Assembly: GCF_040115645.1 (NCBI RefSeq)
Contig: NC_089552.1
Location: 4,960,001-5,024,000 of the forward strand
From: Euwallacea fornicatus
Lineage: Eukaryota; Arthropoda; Insecta; Coleoptera; Curculionidae
DNA: 64,000 nucleotides
Direction: 5' to 3'
Of this stretch, positions 47,003-60,000 are shown piece after piece (position 1 is the stretch's first letter; each line of letters opens with the position of its first letter). The position numbers and the translations under genes were made by a program. Below the pieces are notes generated by a model. The model was not told where the DNA came from. It worked only from the letters and a program-made list of their open reading frames with translations, and ran no database searches.

Positions 47003-49467
47003 GTAAGTTCCCAGAGACTTAAGCTAATTAGTGACTAAAATGTAAAACCTAGAGTAAATAATCACGAAAAGCTCAACTGATATATGTCAAGTACATGATA
47101 AAAAATCAGATGAATGCTGATAATCGTTTCAGTTAAAACTTTTAATCCAGGGGGATTAGTGTTAAATTATTTTACAACTTGTCTGGAAAACGACAGTAAA
47201 TCGTAGGCAAAGCTTTTATGAGTGCAATTATTTTTATTCGCATAATTAAGATTGGAATTGTTGAGAACGTTCATACACATGAATTTAATTAATTCCTATA
47301 CTTCAACAAACTGTTTTCTTTAATCCTCCAGAAGTAATAATAAATTATTTCCTCCTTATACTACACGCCTTAGGATATGATTGGAGAACCAACTGTGATA
47401 ACTTATCATTAGTAAATGAACTTTACTCTTCTATATATATATATATTTTGGTTTCAATAATTGATGGTTTGATTTCACAAATCGCACACCAGACTATGTC
47501 ACTGCCGATTTTTCTTTGCAGCACTGAATCCATCTAAACAGGTCAGCATATCTTTGTTTTGTCTAGATCCAATAGATCAAGCTCTTGATACATATAACGT
47601 ACAGGGGGTCCATTTTTCTCTGGTTTTACGCGGTTCGGAAGAAATGGTGATACAACAAGTATACAAAAAATGTTACGACCTCGATTTTTGAGCTTAACTC
47701 AGGTTCTCAAGTCAGTTTAAGTGACCTGATCCACAGACATTTAGCTTATTTTCATTGTTTTCCATATGCGGAGGATTTTTGAAAATGGTCTATGGATGAT
47801 TCTTCGTTGCATTTTCGATTATTGCGCTAATAAAAAACCGATAATGATTTTTCGCGTAGAATTTAGTGGTGTGCTCAGTTTTTAGTCAAACTTTTAGTTT
47901 TTCAACTAATAAATGAAATAATATATGTGACGTGTGGTCTAGTGAATGACTATTTTTGTTTAGACAAAATGGGCATCGTTCTTCCTAATGTCTGAACATT
48001 TGTTTGTTTTTGTTTTATGTTTATTAAGGCGAGCCTGCGAGCTCGGATTATGATTTCAATGTGCCAGAATCAATTGGTCACTCGTAGAGTTAACAGGTTT
48101 AATAAACTGTTCTTTTTCCTTCAATATACCATTTTTATTAATTCGTTGTCGAATTATAACTTATATTTATGTGGAACACCTTATACATCTAAGTCGGCAT
48201 CATTAAAGGACATTTCTATTGCTATTTTTATTGTTTTAGTTACAATTTTTGTTAATAAAATATTTTTTATTACTTAACAATATATAAAAATTATTTTTTA
48301 TGCCGTTATACGTTTTCTGCCTCATAAACCATGTTTTTACAATTGCAGATCAGCAATAAACGGAATTATGAGAGCATTAAAAAACTGTGCATAAATTTTC
48401 CAACTAGATGTGTGTTAAAAATTCATTTTTAAATTAACAAACTTAATTAAATTAATAAACAAGGAAACTAAAATTTTTTTCAAAAAATGTTCTCCGTTAG
48501 ATTTCTCTCAAAAAACTGAATAAAATTCCGTTTTCAGTTTTTCATTAGTTTAAATAATAGTTGAAATGAAACGAAACATATAAACTGATCAATTTTCAAA
48601 AAATCCTTGTATCTTGGAAATAAATGAAGGTAGATCAATTCCCTTTTCTTTTATTTTGAAAAATTTGTAGTTGAATATCTTTATAGGTCATAGCACATGA
48701 AATGATATTAGATACTAAAGACAAATCAAAAACATTACTTTCCTTTTAAAAGATGCGTCTCTACAACTATTTTACGCTCCCTGATTAGCATTAAAATATT
48801 TAATAGTGGAACAGAGTTATTAGGAAAAAACTTCAAAAAATTATCGCCCTGTATATCAGGAAGGAAGCGAGAACACACCCATTTTCAAATGAATTTATTT
48901 TCTTAAAATCATCCACCGATTTATTTCCTGAATTTTTAATACACTACTACAAGACACCCTGCAGGTAATTCATTTAACTCATAAAAAAATAATATAAATT
49001 TAATAATCGAAGAAATAAATGAAAAATAAAAATATTTATAATAATTTGTATAAGCATCCTTTAGGAGGAATCATAATAACTGATCTCGAATCAATTCTTT
49101 AAGACTAATAAAAGTTGTTTTCAGTCTCCAAGCGACTTTATTTTTGTCGAGATTGCTGGCAAATTAAAAGAAAAGTTCATTCTACATGAAAATATCGTAA
49201 TATGTACTCTGTATGTGTCGACGTATTGTTCCATAAAAAAAACAACCATTAAATGAAATATTTCCTAGAACGTTGCATAATGGGTGTAGAGGCACGAACT
49301 GTGAAAAATTGCATTTTAATAAACTTGCACTCATAATTTGGTATTGACCAGATTTCATAACAAGTGCATAATAACATCTCTTACTACAGACAATTTAATT
49401 GCTCCTCTAACAACTACTGCAACGTTTAGTTTAAAAACCATAAATGATTGAAAATATTTATTTTCAG
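47003..49467. other. Intergenic or 5' intron upstream of ClC copy B
   Basis: No gene is recognised. CAGGGGGTCC at 47602 and ATGTGGAACACCTTATAC at 48169-48186 may bound a decayed transposon of about 590 bp; the latter motif recurs exactly at 23910-23927. A CACCCTGCAGG end lies at about 48955. Confidence 0.4.
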
Positions 49468-49532
49468 ATTTGAGGGGCACTTCGTGTATACTCGGCTAAT
49501 CTTATTAGAATTAGTCGTAAAATTAAACCTAA

Positions 49533-49628
49533 ATGGCCCATCAAACGACGGTAGGTACCATCGATGGTCTCAATAGTTTGGATGGCAAGAACAACGAGAG
49601 ATATGGCTTGGGATACCAAAATACGTTG
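49533..49628 (+). CDS. Alternative first coding exon of ClC copy B (distal)
   Basis: ATG 49533 opens 32 codons, MAHQTTVGTIDGLNSLDGKN followed by NERYGLGYQNTL, ending at a GTAAGC donor in phase 0. The last residues YQNTL equal those of the proximal first exon (54049-54213). Both join in frame to the exon at 56828 (MYGRYSRQLGEF), giving YQNTLMYGRY, which matches insect ClC-a sequence. A splice acceptor lies 65 bases before the ATG (TTTTCAG, ending 49467), so the exon probably begins at 49468 with 5' UTR. It is spliced over 7.2 kb to exon 2. Confidence 0.75.
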
Positions 49629-51769
49629 GTAAGCATTTAGTGAAAATTACTTTAATTTCCTTTACCACAATTTAAACTTGTAAAAACTTTGTAACAAAAA
49701 TCATGAGACCGGATGGTACGTAATGATTTAAGTAATTACTATTAAACACCTATTACATTAAAATTTTAATTCGACGTAATACGGTATCACGAATATATTT
49801 TTTGCCATAAATAATTGACTACAAAAATACATTTTTGTCTATTCACTACATATTTCATTAGAGACTTAACTACGCAAATCCCGGATACGAGCTTATAGAA
49901 ACCCCTGGTGGGTCTGCCTACTTATTATCCAATTAATCTACTGAGCTTCTGGAATACCATTAAGCGTGGAAATAGCTTTTTAAATCTGTGATCACCATAA
50001 ACTACCATACCGTAACAATTCTGTTAAAGCAATTTTATCCTAACTATACGTGGTTACGAATAAATGAATAATAAGTGGAAGTGGTGTGATTGGACATTGT
50101 TGCTTCGACTTCAGGGCCACTCAAGGTCGTTAGAAAAAGTCAAAAAAGTAGTTGCACGTGTAACATAATAAGCTTTATTGTGTAATCGGAGTATGTTTGA
50201 TCACATGATCATCTTAATGGCTCTTACCTTAACCTAAAACGTATCTACTCACGTAAATTTCAAGATCATTGTTTAATACGCATTATAATTTCCATTTTTA
50301 TTATATATTTTAAAAACGAAATATTAATGTTGATTATCTGGCTTGAAACAGCATGAATTTCATTAACATGGTTATAATCAGATGATACTTAGCGTTGATC
50401 ACAAAAATGCTTTGACTGATATCTTACTGGAAGGATTATTATTCACATATTTGTTTAAATTAAATTAACAATTTTTTGCACGTGTGGAATAATAACTGGT
50501 CTTACCAGAGTATTCTATCCTCAGCGCAAATGCTTTATAATAATGTCAATCCAAGCCCAATTTGACCTAAATAAAACCTTGACATTGTTAGTATTTTTAT
50601 CTGCAACGGTGCTGTAAGCAACATTTACCACACTGAGTTGAGTATGTTAAGAAGCACATTAACGTCACGCCGTGTGGCATTGAAGAATGTGGGGTTGCGA
50701 TGATGTTACCTTATCGCCCGCTATTTTATTTTACAAATTAATGTGGCGCCCACACCAAGCTAAAAAAAGATATAAATACTTCACGTGTTCCCATTTCGAT
50801 TTCTAGAAACATGCTTAGTTAAGGTAAAAATATTCTGGTTTTTTTAATTTCATTATATGTCCTTCTTTCTACGCTCCTTTGATTTACCTCCATCATCACT
50901 CTCGTCTGTCTCAAAATGATATTTTTCACGTAAGTCTGTAAGTTCTGTCCTTCACATTCCTCCCTATCTTGCAGGTTTTCAGGCTCTGAAGCCTCCTAGA
51001 CATCGAAACTGCTTTTGCTGCGGCTTCTAGACCTGATGCTTATTTGGGATGGGGAGACCCTTTTTTTACGAGAGAAATCTCTATTCATCTGAAAATTACA
51101 AACAATGGGATTAACTCCCCCTCCCGGATTAAAATATTTATTCCTACATTTTCACCTATCCTATGACCGCTCAGCGCCTGCGTCGAGAATTAGTTCGTCC
51201 GTCTATCTTTGTTCATCTATCTATATTGTCCATTGTGCCGTACTGTGTTTTGCATCCCTTCTCTCATCATCATTTTCGCATTTTTTCCCTGATACCCGAA
51301 GATAACTCTATCTTCGCCTTTGTGTAAAAACCCTCTTTTTTGTATTAGGAATGAAGAGACTTAGTATTGCCACAGTGGGACCGTGAGTGACTTATATTAA
51401 CGGAGAGAGTATATAGAAATCCCGATCTACTATTATACACAGACCTTACACTTTCTCTGGAGCCCTACCATTGTCATAATAGTCATTTGCCACTGAATTG
51501 AATATATTGAAGTTTTAGTTATTAGGGCCAAAGGTCTAAGATTGTAGGAATGTTGGTTTATGCCCTTGGGCTATTATTTACATGTTAAAACCTGAAACAT
51601 AACTTAAAATGAAATTGATAACTGATAAAGTGAAAATCATTTCAAAAGAACATTTATTTTAGTTTGGCAAGAAAGGATATTGGAATTCGGTCTTTTTGTG
51701 AAAGTTTATGTTATTAATATTATCATTGCCAGATGGAGGTGTCATTGACCACCAATTGACTAGCGTCCA
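49629..51769. other. Intron downstream of the distal first exon of ClC copy B
   Basis: No gene or clear element is seen. A C/T-rich segment at about 50860-51330 carries a plus-strand frame (51105-51305) with no motif. A third alternative first exon could hide here, but I find no further YQNTL-like phase-0 donor. Confidence 0.4.
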
Positions 51770-52790
51770 TACATACCAGGGCCTTCCGTATAGTTATCAA
51801 ATGGTTACTATGCAGATAGGACTGATAATTAATAACTTATATTTTGATTTTCTCTATTTAATCCTTACGCAAAATATATAAATTTGGATAGCTGTGAATC
51901 TGTCTATTTTCTCTAATTTCGTGAATCGTACGCTTATTTTCTAATATAATATTACAGAAACGGTAGGACACAATTATCAAAATGCCAGGCATTGAACGAT
52001 ATTATTATCTTTATCATAACATACTATTTATGATCCATTCTGGTTTAATACAAAGGTTTAATAGTTACTCGAAGATTCAAGACAGTCTAAAAAAGGTTAA
52101 CTTCGAGGTGAATGACCTAAAACGTTCATTTTTGGAAGACATCACTGAAAATAAAAAGTCCACTCCAAACTTCAAAAAAGTTTGGAAATTTGTAATTTCG
52201 AAATGAAGGATCTTAAAATTTTCTATTTTAGTAGACGTCAGTTTCCATATCCACCCGTAAAAATTGCCCCTTCAAATGGCAAACGTTTGTCCATTTAAAG
52301 ATTTTCTTACTCAGAGAAATACGGAGAACTTTATACTGGCCATCGAAGAAAATTGACCCTGTATAGTTATATAAAAGATCGTTAGACGAATTGGTGGCCT
52401 CTCGTTATAAATAGGTACCTAAATATATCAACAGATACAAAATATCAGGGCCCTCTGGAAAGTAAGCAAATGGGTACTTTGTAGAAGGCCCTGGTAATGA
52501 ATTATTTATGTTTAGTTTTTATACATTTTATTCTTATATATAATTAATAGATTTGAATACTGCTAAATCTGAATAATTTCATTGATTTTTCACTTAGGTT
52601 TTTACGAGCTTCGCCGCACTAATATTTTCTCAATTTTCGCGAGTGGTAAACGTATCTTACTATATACTGAAATATAATGAAAACAATCGGAAACCATTAT
52701 CGAAGGATCAACCGTTACAGGATATTACGATCTTTATTATACAGTCCTATTTATGGTAATTTCTAGTTAAATGAATAGGTTTAATAGTTC
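51770..52790. repeat. Degenerate tandem duplication, ~670-bp period
   Basis: The segment from about 51775 (CAGGGCCTTCCGTATAG) through the ATTATTATCTTTATCATAAC stretch at about 52000 resembles the segment from about 52446 (CAGGGCCCTCTGGAAAG) through ATTACGATCTTTATTATACA at about 52730. The copies share a series of 15-25 base matches with insertions between. The first copy contains an open frame (51982-52206) that is broken in the second. Nature unknown; old local duplication or two copies of one repeat. Confidence 0.4.
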
Positions 52791-54048
52791 TAGTTATATC
52801 CAGTTCGTTGTCCCAAGTTCTTATATGTCAACACTAATTTTTTATGACCAAAGAAATGTTTATTTCTGGGTCATAAAATTTTCTTCCATTAAAGAAGCAA
52901 TTGAAAAATTACGTGTGCCTTTATTTTAAACGGATTAATATTACTTAGAACAATTGGCTCCCTTCACCATGAAGCGGAGGCCGATGATCTTCATAGTCCA
53001 TTTCCTAATTTCCTACTTAACTAATTTGACTGACAATATAATATACTTCAATATTATTTCTCCAAATAAGGCAAAAACCCATTTCGCTTGCCAAATAATC
53101 TATGAGCTGGTGTTCAAGTTCAATGTAAATCCCAAGTTCAAGAGTACTTTGGGAAGGTTACAAATATTTACAGGTAAATGTCTTTCAATGTTGAATTGTA
53201 CTGCATAATGATGATATAATTGCCGTGGAAACACGCATATAACATAATTGATTGTAAGCAAAAAACATTAGGAATTACCTTTATCAATGTAGATATTTTG
53301 TTTAAGATAACAGAATAATAATGTGCCAGGAAGTTTTATTTGGCCCGGAACATTAAGTGTATTATTAGATTTAAATCTGCTATACGAAAATATTTTTTGC
53401 CCTATGTACTCCTATGTAGTCCCAAGGAAGATCGCACTATGAGTCTTAAGGACGAAGTGTAGGGCCGAAAGCAAGCTTAAACAGATATTGACTATTATTT
53501 CAGCCGCGTATAGCCGCTTAGGCCTTCTTTAAATTCAACTGGACATGAGACATATGTAGAATTATTTTTGAATGTCCTAATAGTAACACCGAAGTCCACT
53601 TACTCTTTGATCCACCACTATACCACCTATAGTCGTGATACCCGTCGCTCAAGCGGTTCTTTTGCCAATATGCTCTTAGACTTGACAGAACACTTCGGTC
53701 TAATAATGGTATCATTATGATATTTTCTATTAAAAAAAAAAATACTTTTCTCAAACCCCAAGTTCCTTCCTCGAGTTCACACAAGGTCGAAGCAATTTAA
53801 AAATCAGCTTGTTTAATTTAATCTAAGGTTGACCCACCTTTTAATAAGAAAATGAGACAATTTACCATGATCTATCTTAGTTGAAGCAATTCGCCAACCT
53901 TCCTTTAAGGTTTGCAGAAAGCGGAACAGTCTGCGTGAAGTTTTTACAAGTTCAAGAACCGCCTGAAACTACTTAAGAATTATACCTAATAATTGTGACG
54001 TATCTTAGTGCCCTCATATAGCCAGACAAAAGTGGGTGTGGGTTCAAA
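52791..54048. other. Region upstream of the proximal first exon of ClC copy B
   Basis: No recognised gene. A plus-strand frame (52954-53208) of 84 codons with hydrophobic segments lacks homology that I can name. The 200 bases before 54049 should hold the proximal promoter; I see no TATA box there. Confidence 0.4.
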
Positions 54049-57000
54049 ATGGATAAACCGTCAGACGGTTTCTTGGATGAACATGAAGTCGCTGCAACTG
54101 ATCAGGATTGGGATGATTTTGAAAAATTTTTGCGAAAAAAGAAAAAAAGTGGTTCTGGTCAAGTGGCTTTTTATCCTTTACCTGCCCCGGAAGAAGAATA
54201 TCAAAATACATTAGTAAGGAGTTTTTATAATTTGTCAATTTCGTTTTTCCAAGTGGGGTTTCAAGCTAAATCTCCATATAAGTTTGTCAAAACCAAAACC
54301 CGTAATCACATATGAGGTGATATAATAATGGCAATGAGAAGAAATTTGTTACCTTCGATACCTTCAATATTATAATCAGTTAAGAAGGAACTATCGAATG
54401 AACCAATAATATACAGGATGACCCGTCTCAAAAATCCCAGTTCTCTGTCAATCACTCTAAAAATATTGCTTTTTACAAAAAGAATATGTTTGATTGAATA
54501 CGTTGTTATATGGGCTAACAGAACATCACAATTTTGAACAAGAAAAGCTACTAGACAACTTTAAAGTGCGTGTTTCCAAAGAATATTTTCACCATTAAAT
54601 TTAGCATAAAAACGGTCCTTCAGATATTATCAGTTTTCTTCAATCTCCGTTAAACATAAAAATTTCGGCTACCCTGTACACAAAATATAAGCATGGCTTA
54701 CCCCGTCATTTTTTGGTTTTAGACCCGGATTTTCTAAATTAACGTCCGTGTATACAAGATGACTTATAAATAACTTATGATAACCCATATGAGAAACAGT
54801 TAAGAAACAGGCAAGCAGCAACAACAACTCCTAGGACCGATAGCCCTCCCGTCATTGAATACTATTTTTTCTGGTAACTTCCTACAGGAAATACTTGAAA
54901 TCAAAGAAGTTCACTGGAAATTACATTATCTTCTTGAGAAACGTTCCACATTGCAGTAGACAACAAAATCCGAGGTCAAATCTTTCTCTATTTCGGGCCA
55001 CTTGGCACTCCTCAGATGGCTGCATGCAAATACCTCCGTCATCGGTACAACGCTAATAGGAGATCTAAAGCCGATGGGGTACTAGCCCTCTGATCAAACT
55101 GTAATCCGTTTCTATTAAAAGTTTAATCTTTTTAATTCACACACGCTTAAATAAACTTGGAACTAAAAATTTTCGAATTTTCTGTCATGATCAACGGTTG
55201 AAAGTTAACTAAAAACTAAAATTTAGCAAAAATAAAGTTCTCGTGGTCGGATTTGGCCTTGTTTTTATATAGAGCATCTTGATCTTGCATTCTTGATTTT
55301 GGACCAATGCCAAGACTGTTAAAGCAATACTTTAAGTATTTAAGTATTTCAACTTTTTGACTTCACTGTATAATAATTAACTGCTATTATTATTTTATAG
55401 ATGTCTCGCTTTAATATTGATGAAAAATAAGTATCATTGTGTTGTATCTTTAAAGTTAATGAAGTGCAGTTCTGCGGTTACATGACCGCTTCGTTATCTA
55501 AGAAATGTAACCTTGATTACGCATATATTTTTTTGATGATTTGCACGTCACTAGTCTGGAGTATTAGACTGCATTATTGGCAAGCAATATACAAGGCGCA
55601 AATATTACTATAAATTGCCCTGTTTTCTTTAATCGATTTATTAGTTGATGTCTTTAGATACCATGTTTATTAAATCACCTCGTGGTGTGTTCATAAAAAT
55701 TAGTAGCCTTATCTTTTCTCATTATCACTTCATTAGCAGTTTATCCGTTAACCTTGAGATAATTTGATTTCGGTAAAGAACCTCCTAAGTTAATTTTTAA
55801 ATGAAATAGGCAAAAAAAAATGAAAAAATGTCGAATAATATATAAAACAATTACGGTAGTGAATTTTAAGAAATTAGTTGTAATTTTATTGAAGGAGTAT
55901 GTTTGAAATGGAATAAATGATGCCATATTTTCAGGTAAATATTTTATCTACGATAATGTCACATGTATAGGTACCTAAAAATATATTTACAATGTAATGT
56001 CTCAATCTACAGGATGTCTCAAATTCGATTCTCAATATGAAGATCTCGAAAACCATTAATGATACACAGTCGATTGAATGAATTGGAGTCTGAAAAGACA
56101 ACCGAACGCCGAAGGGAATCATAAAATGGAATTTTTTCAAAAACTACCCTAATGCTAATTATTTAGTTAATTATTTGAAAATTCGAACTCGAATTTGTCT
56201 GAAGACATGATGAGGTGAGATGAAGAGAAGATTAATGTAGTTGACCAAACCATGCAAAGCGGAGCTGCGTATGTGTTAGGTTTAATATTTTTCCTATCAG
56301 CACATGTGTTATAACTGTAAAACCGTTGTAAGTTGAATGAAATATTAGCGTGCTGTAAATTCTTTATACACACACACATGCGTTAAAAAATTTCACTACA
56401 ATGTCAAACTCATCAAAATGTTTGACACTGATTACGTGCGCTTAAACTCTTCGCCGTACACATGCGCACATGTATATTCTGTTGTTTTCAACTCACAAAT
56501 GCGTACACGACAGCCACTTTAACACAAGCTCGTAAGTAAATTATGCAAAAATATTTCGAAGTTACGCGTCTGCGGTAGAGACTGGACCCTACCATTTAGA
56601 GATACCCCGTATAAGAAATGATAAGACATATCGTGTTAATATTTTTCCACATTTACTGAACGCAAATCGTTAAATTGCCTTGGAATTTTTTTATAAAGTA
56701 GATCGTTCTTAATATAATAATCCAATTACAAAATAATAGTTCAGATGTCCAGTCCCCCCCTTTGCGAATTCTGGCTATTTTCAAATACTAATTAAAATCT
56801 CAATTAAATACACAACTACTTTTTCAGATGTATGGCCGGTATAGCCGACAGCTCGGAGAATTCGCGAAACTTGAAGGATTGAAAGCACAAGAGAAGAGGA
56901 GGCTGAAAGAGGAAAAAGCTAGGAAAAAAGAGCTTAGAGGATATCAGGGTAAGTCATCGGCCATATGTGAGACCAAATTCTGAATGTACTGCTAACTTCA

Positions 57001-60000
57001 ACATGACGCAAGTTTCCATAAAAACAAATAATCTGGCCAATTAGCTTGCAATTAAAATTGACAGCACATTAAAAATTTGGCCCTTAAATAGGTTAATTTA
57101 AAAGTAATTAATAGTTACATTAAATTATTTCCGCATGAAAATATTTGAATAAGCAATATATAATAGCTTGTGAACTGGCAGCTGCATTTTATTCATGAAT
57201 GAGTCTTACTTTTAATTATCTAAATCAATATTTTAAATTGCCATCTATGAACTAGATTTTATTCGCATGATCTTACTGATACCGGAAAAAATGTGTGTGC
57301 GAAATTATTAGTTTGTCAATGCAAACACAGTTTTTTCTGGCAAATTTAATTTATGTCATATCATAAGTTGTGAAGTAGAAATAATCTTTTCTCCCTTCAT
57401 AAGTATGCGTCTTTAAATTAGAAGTTAACTCAATGCTCGATTGTGTGACTATGATCGTTTTCGCCCATTATGGATAGTTATTGTGCATCTTCGATATTAT
57501 CGGCAAGTCGTGTACAATCACTATTAAATTAATCAGTTTTAATTCAAAAAGGTGCACATTTGAATCTAACAAATATAAGGTAAATTTATCTCCACCGATA
57601 GTTGAATATATACACAGTGTCCAAGATGGCTCAGGCCCCACCTCCTTGCTTATTCAAAAGAATTTCGAAAAAATGTTAAATGTAAAAGTCGTAGAGCTTA
57701 TGTTAATTAATTTCAAATGTTTATGCATAGACTTCTCATATACTTGTAACTCGAAACCGGACAAATTTTAAATCGTTTCCATAATGCCATTGAACTTATC
57801 ATTAAATTCTTGTTAACTACCTCCCTCCCATATATTCAAGTTCTACAATTTTTAAAACACCCTTATTCTCTTATTAACACTCTCTGCATGTAAAATGTTA
57901 ATTTCATGATACAAAATAAATCGAAAAATACAGATAAAGGTGTTGAACTTGTTGTACAAAATAAAACTAATATTTTATTAGCAGGTAGCGTAGTGCCTGA
58001 TTAACGAACTTAAAACGATCGTCATTTTACGTCACACCGATCTATCGTGAGCTTTAAACGGAAAAGCTATTTGGAAAAGATTTAATCCATTAATCTTAAT
58101 CTTGAATTTAATAATAGAGTTATAATATTCTGATAAGAAAAATTAATAATGCGGGGTTTAAATTACTACAATTTATTGAATGCTTTTTTTGAGAATGATC
58201 AGTTTTCATTCAGTTATCATTTAAAAAAAGCGAAATGGCCTTAAAGGAAAGTGTAATCTGTGATAATAAATGTGTCTGTAAGTTATTTATTGCGATTCGT
58301 GTTTGATTTATTGTTATTTTATATTTTCACAATGTAATGCACCTAAATTTAAAGGTTTGCTATAAAATAATCTAAGAAAATAACATTGAAACTCAATGAA
58401 ACCCTGGGAAGGATCATATAGTAAACATCACCCATCTAGGAGAATAGGAAACAGCTCAATTGCAGGTATCACACGTACATGCCTTATTATTTACCTAGAA
58501 GGGTAATCAGGCACAACTTCATTATCATTCCTATTGTCGTTTGGTTATGGTTTCCATGGAAATAAATGTAAAAAAACATCACCGTTCAAGTTATAATTCA
58601 AGACGAGTTTTTTTTCGTTTGAGATTTAATTTATGCTTAATTTAATTTAAGTTTAATGTAATTTTATAAAATCCAATTAAATCTAGTAGTGAAAAAGTCG
58701 TATATACACCACATTTTTGAAATACTTATGACTCCCATGTATTAGATCCCTCAACGCTGCGCGCTTCGGTAACTTAACCTTCGAATCGTAATAACGTAGT
58801 TCACAACCTTGAGGTATAATATAGTATTATTTATTGCGGAATAATATTATGTAAGGCCGAATTGCACTGACAATTTCTTTCTAAATTAATTAATGAATTT
58901 CTTCTTGAAGACTGTTGATTTTACGATTATTGTGGAGATTCGTCAAAGTGGGATGTCCAATTACTAGTTCATTATCAGTTTTAGCAGCTACTGCTTTGTA
59001 GGGACTGAGTAAAACTATTAAGAACTTTTAAAACTACCATTGACAGTTTTGTTATATATCTTAAATTTGCTAGCATACTTATATTATTACCATACTTTTT
59101 CTCGATTTAGGTAAACTTGCAAAATCTATATCGTTTCTATGGAAGCACACTTTTGCAAGGTTAGGAGAAGATTGGGTCTTCCTGGCCCTGTTGGGCATAA
59201 TTATGGCCCTTATAAGTTTTATTATGGATAGTGGCATATTCATATGTAATGCAGGTTAGTTCATTGCATACACTTTAATGCATATTTGATAAAAATCATC
59301 ACAATCAACAGCTAGATTGTGGTTGTATAACGACCTCACTCGCCATCCAGCGGCCCAGTATGCAGCATGGGTCTTTTTACCAGTAACATTAATATTGTTT
59401 AGTGCAGGATTTGTACATCTGGTAGCACCTCAATCAATAGGTGGGTAGGTAAAAGATATAGTTATAGTAACTAGTTAGAAAATGTAGTTTTACGAAACGT
59501 GTGGGATTCTGTGGGAAAAATGGAGCTTCGGCTTCGGAAGTTCGGCAATATTACAAGTTACACAGAAAAGCATTTTATAATGAGTTTCGTACTCGGAGGG
59601 TTGGGATTTATCTAATTAATCTGGACAGTCAGGGTCTACTTAATCTATGATCCCAAATGATGGCTGTCGTCGTTGTTTTACATATTGAGTTATCCTAATT
59701 GAATTGAACCTTATTGTATACAGACACACATGAATGATGAAAAATCTTTGGAAATTTCTTTAAGGTTCTGGAATTCCTGAAATGAAAACGATCCTACGAG
59801 GAGTGGCTCTTAAGGAATATCTTACTTTCAAAACTTTAGTTGCCAAAGTTATTGGATTGACTACCACTTTAGGTAGGTATGAGTCTTTGAAACCAAAATG
59901 CAAACCTGAGGAAACATTTGTCTTTCTTTCAAGGCAGCGGAATACCTCTAGGAAAGGAAGGTCCTTTTGTCCACATTGCCAGTATCTCAGCTACATTGCT

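Noticed and set aside
51982..52206. 74-codon frame MPGIERYYYLYHN, considered as a small gene or alternative first exon
   Set aside because: It belongs to a degenerate duplicated segment whose second copy is broken, and it has no donor in the right phase.
52954..53208. 84-codon frame beginning MAPFTMKRRPM, considered as a third ClC first exon
   Set aside because: It does not end in a YQNTL-like phase-0 donor and shows no similarity to ClC N-termini.
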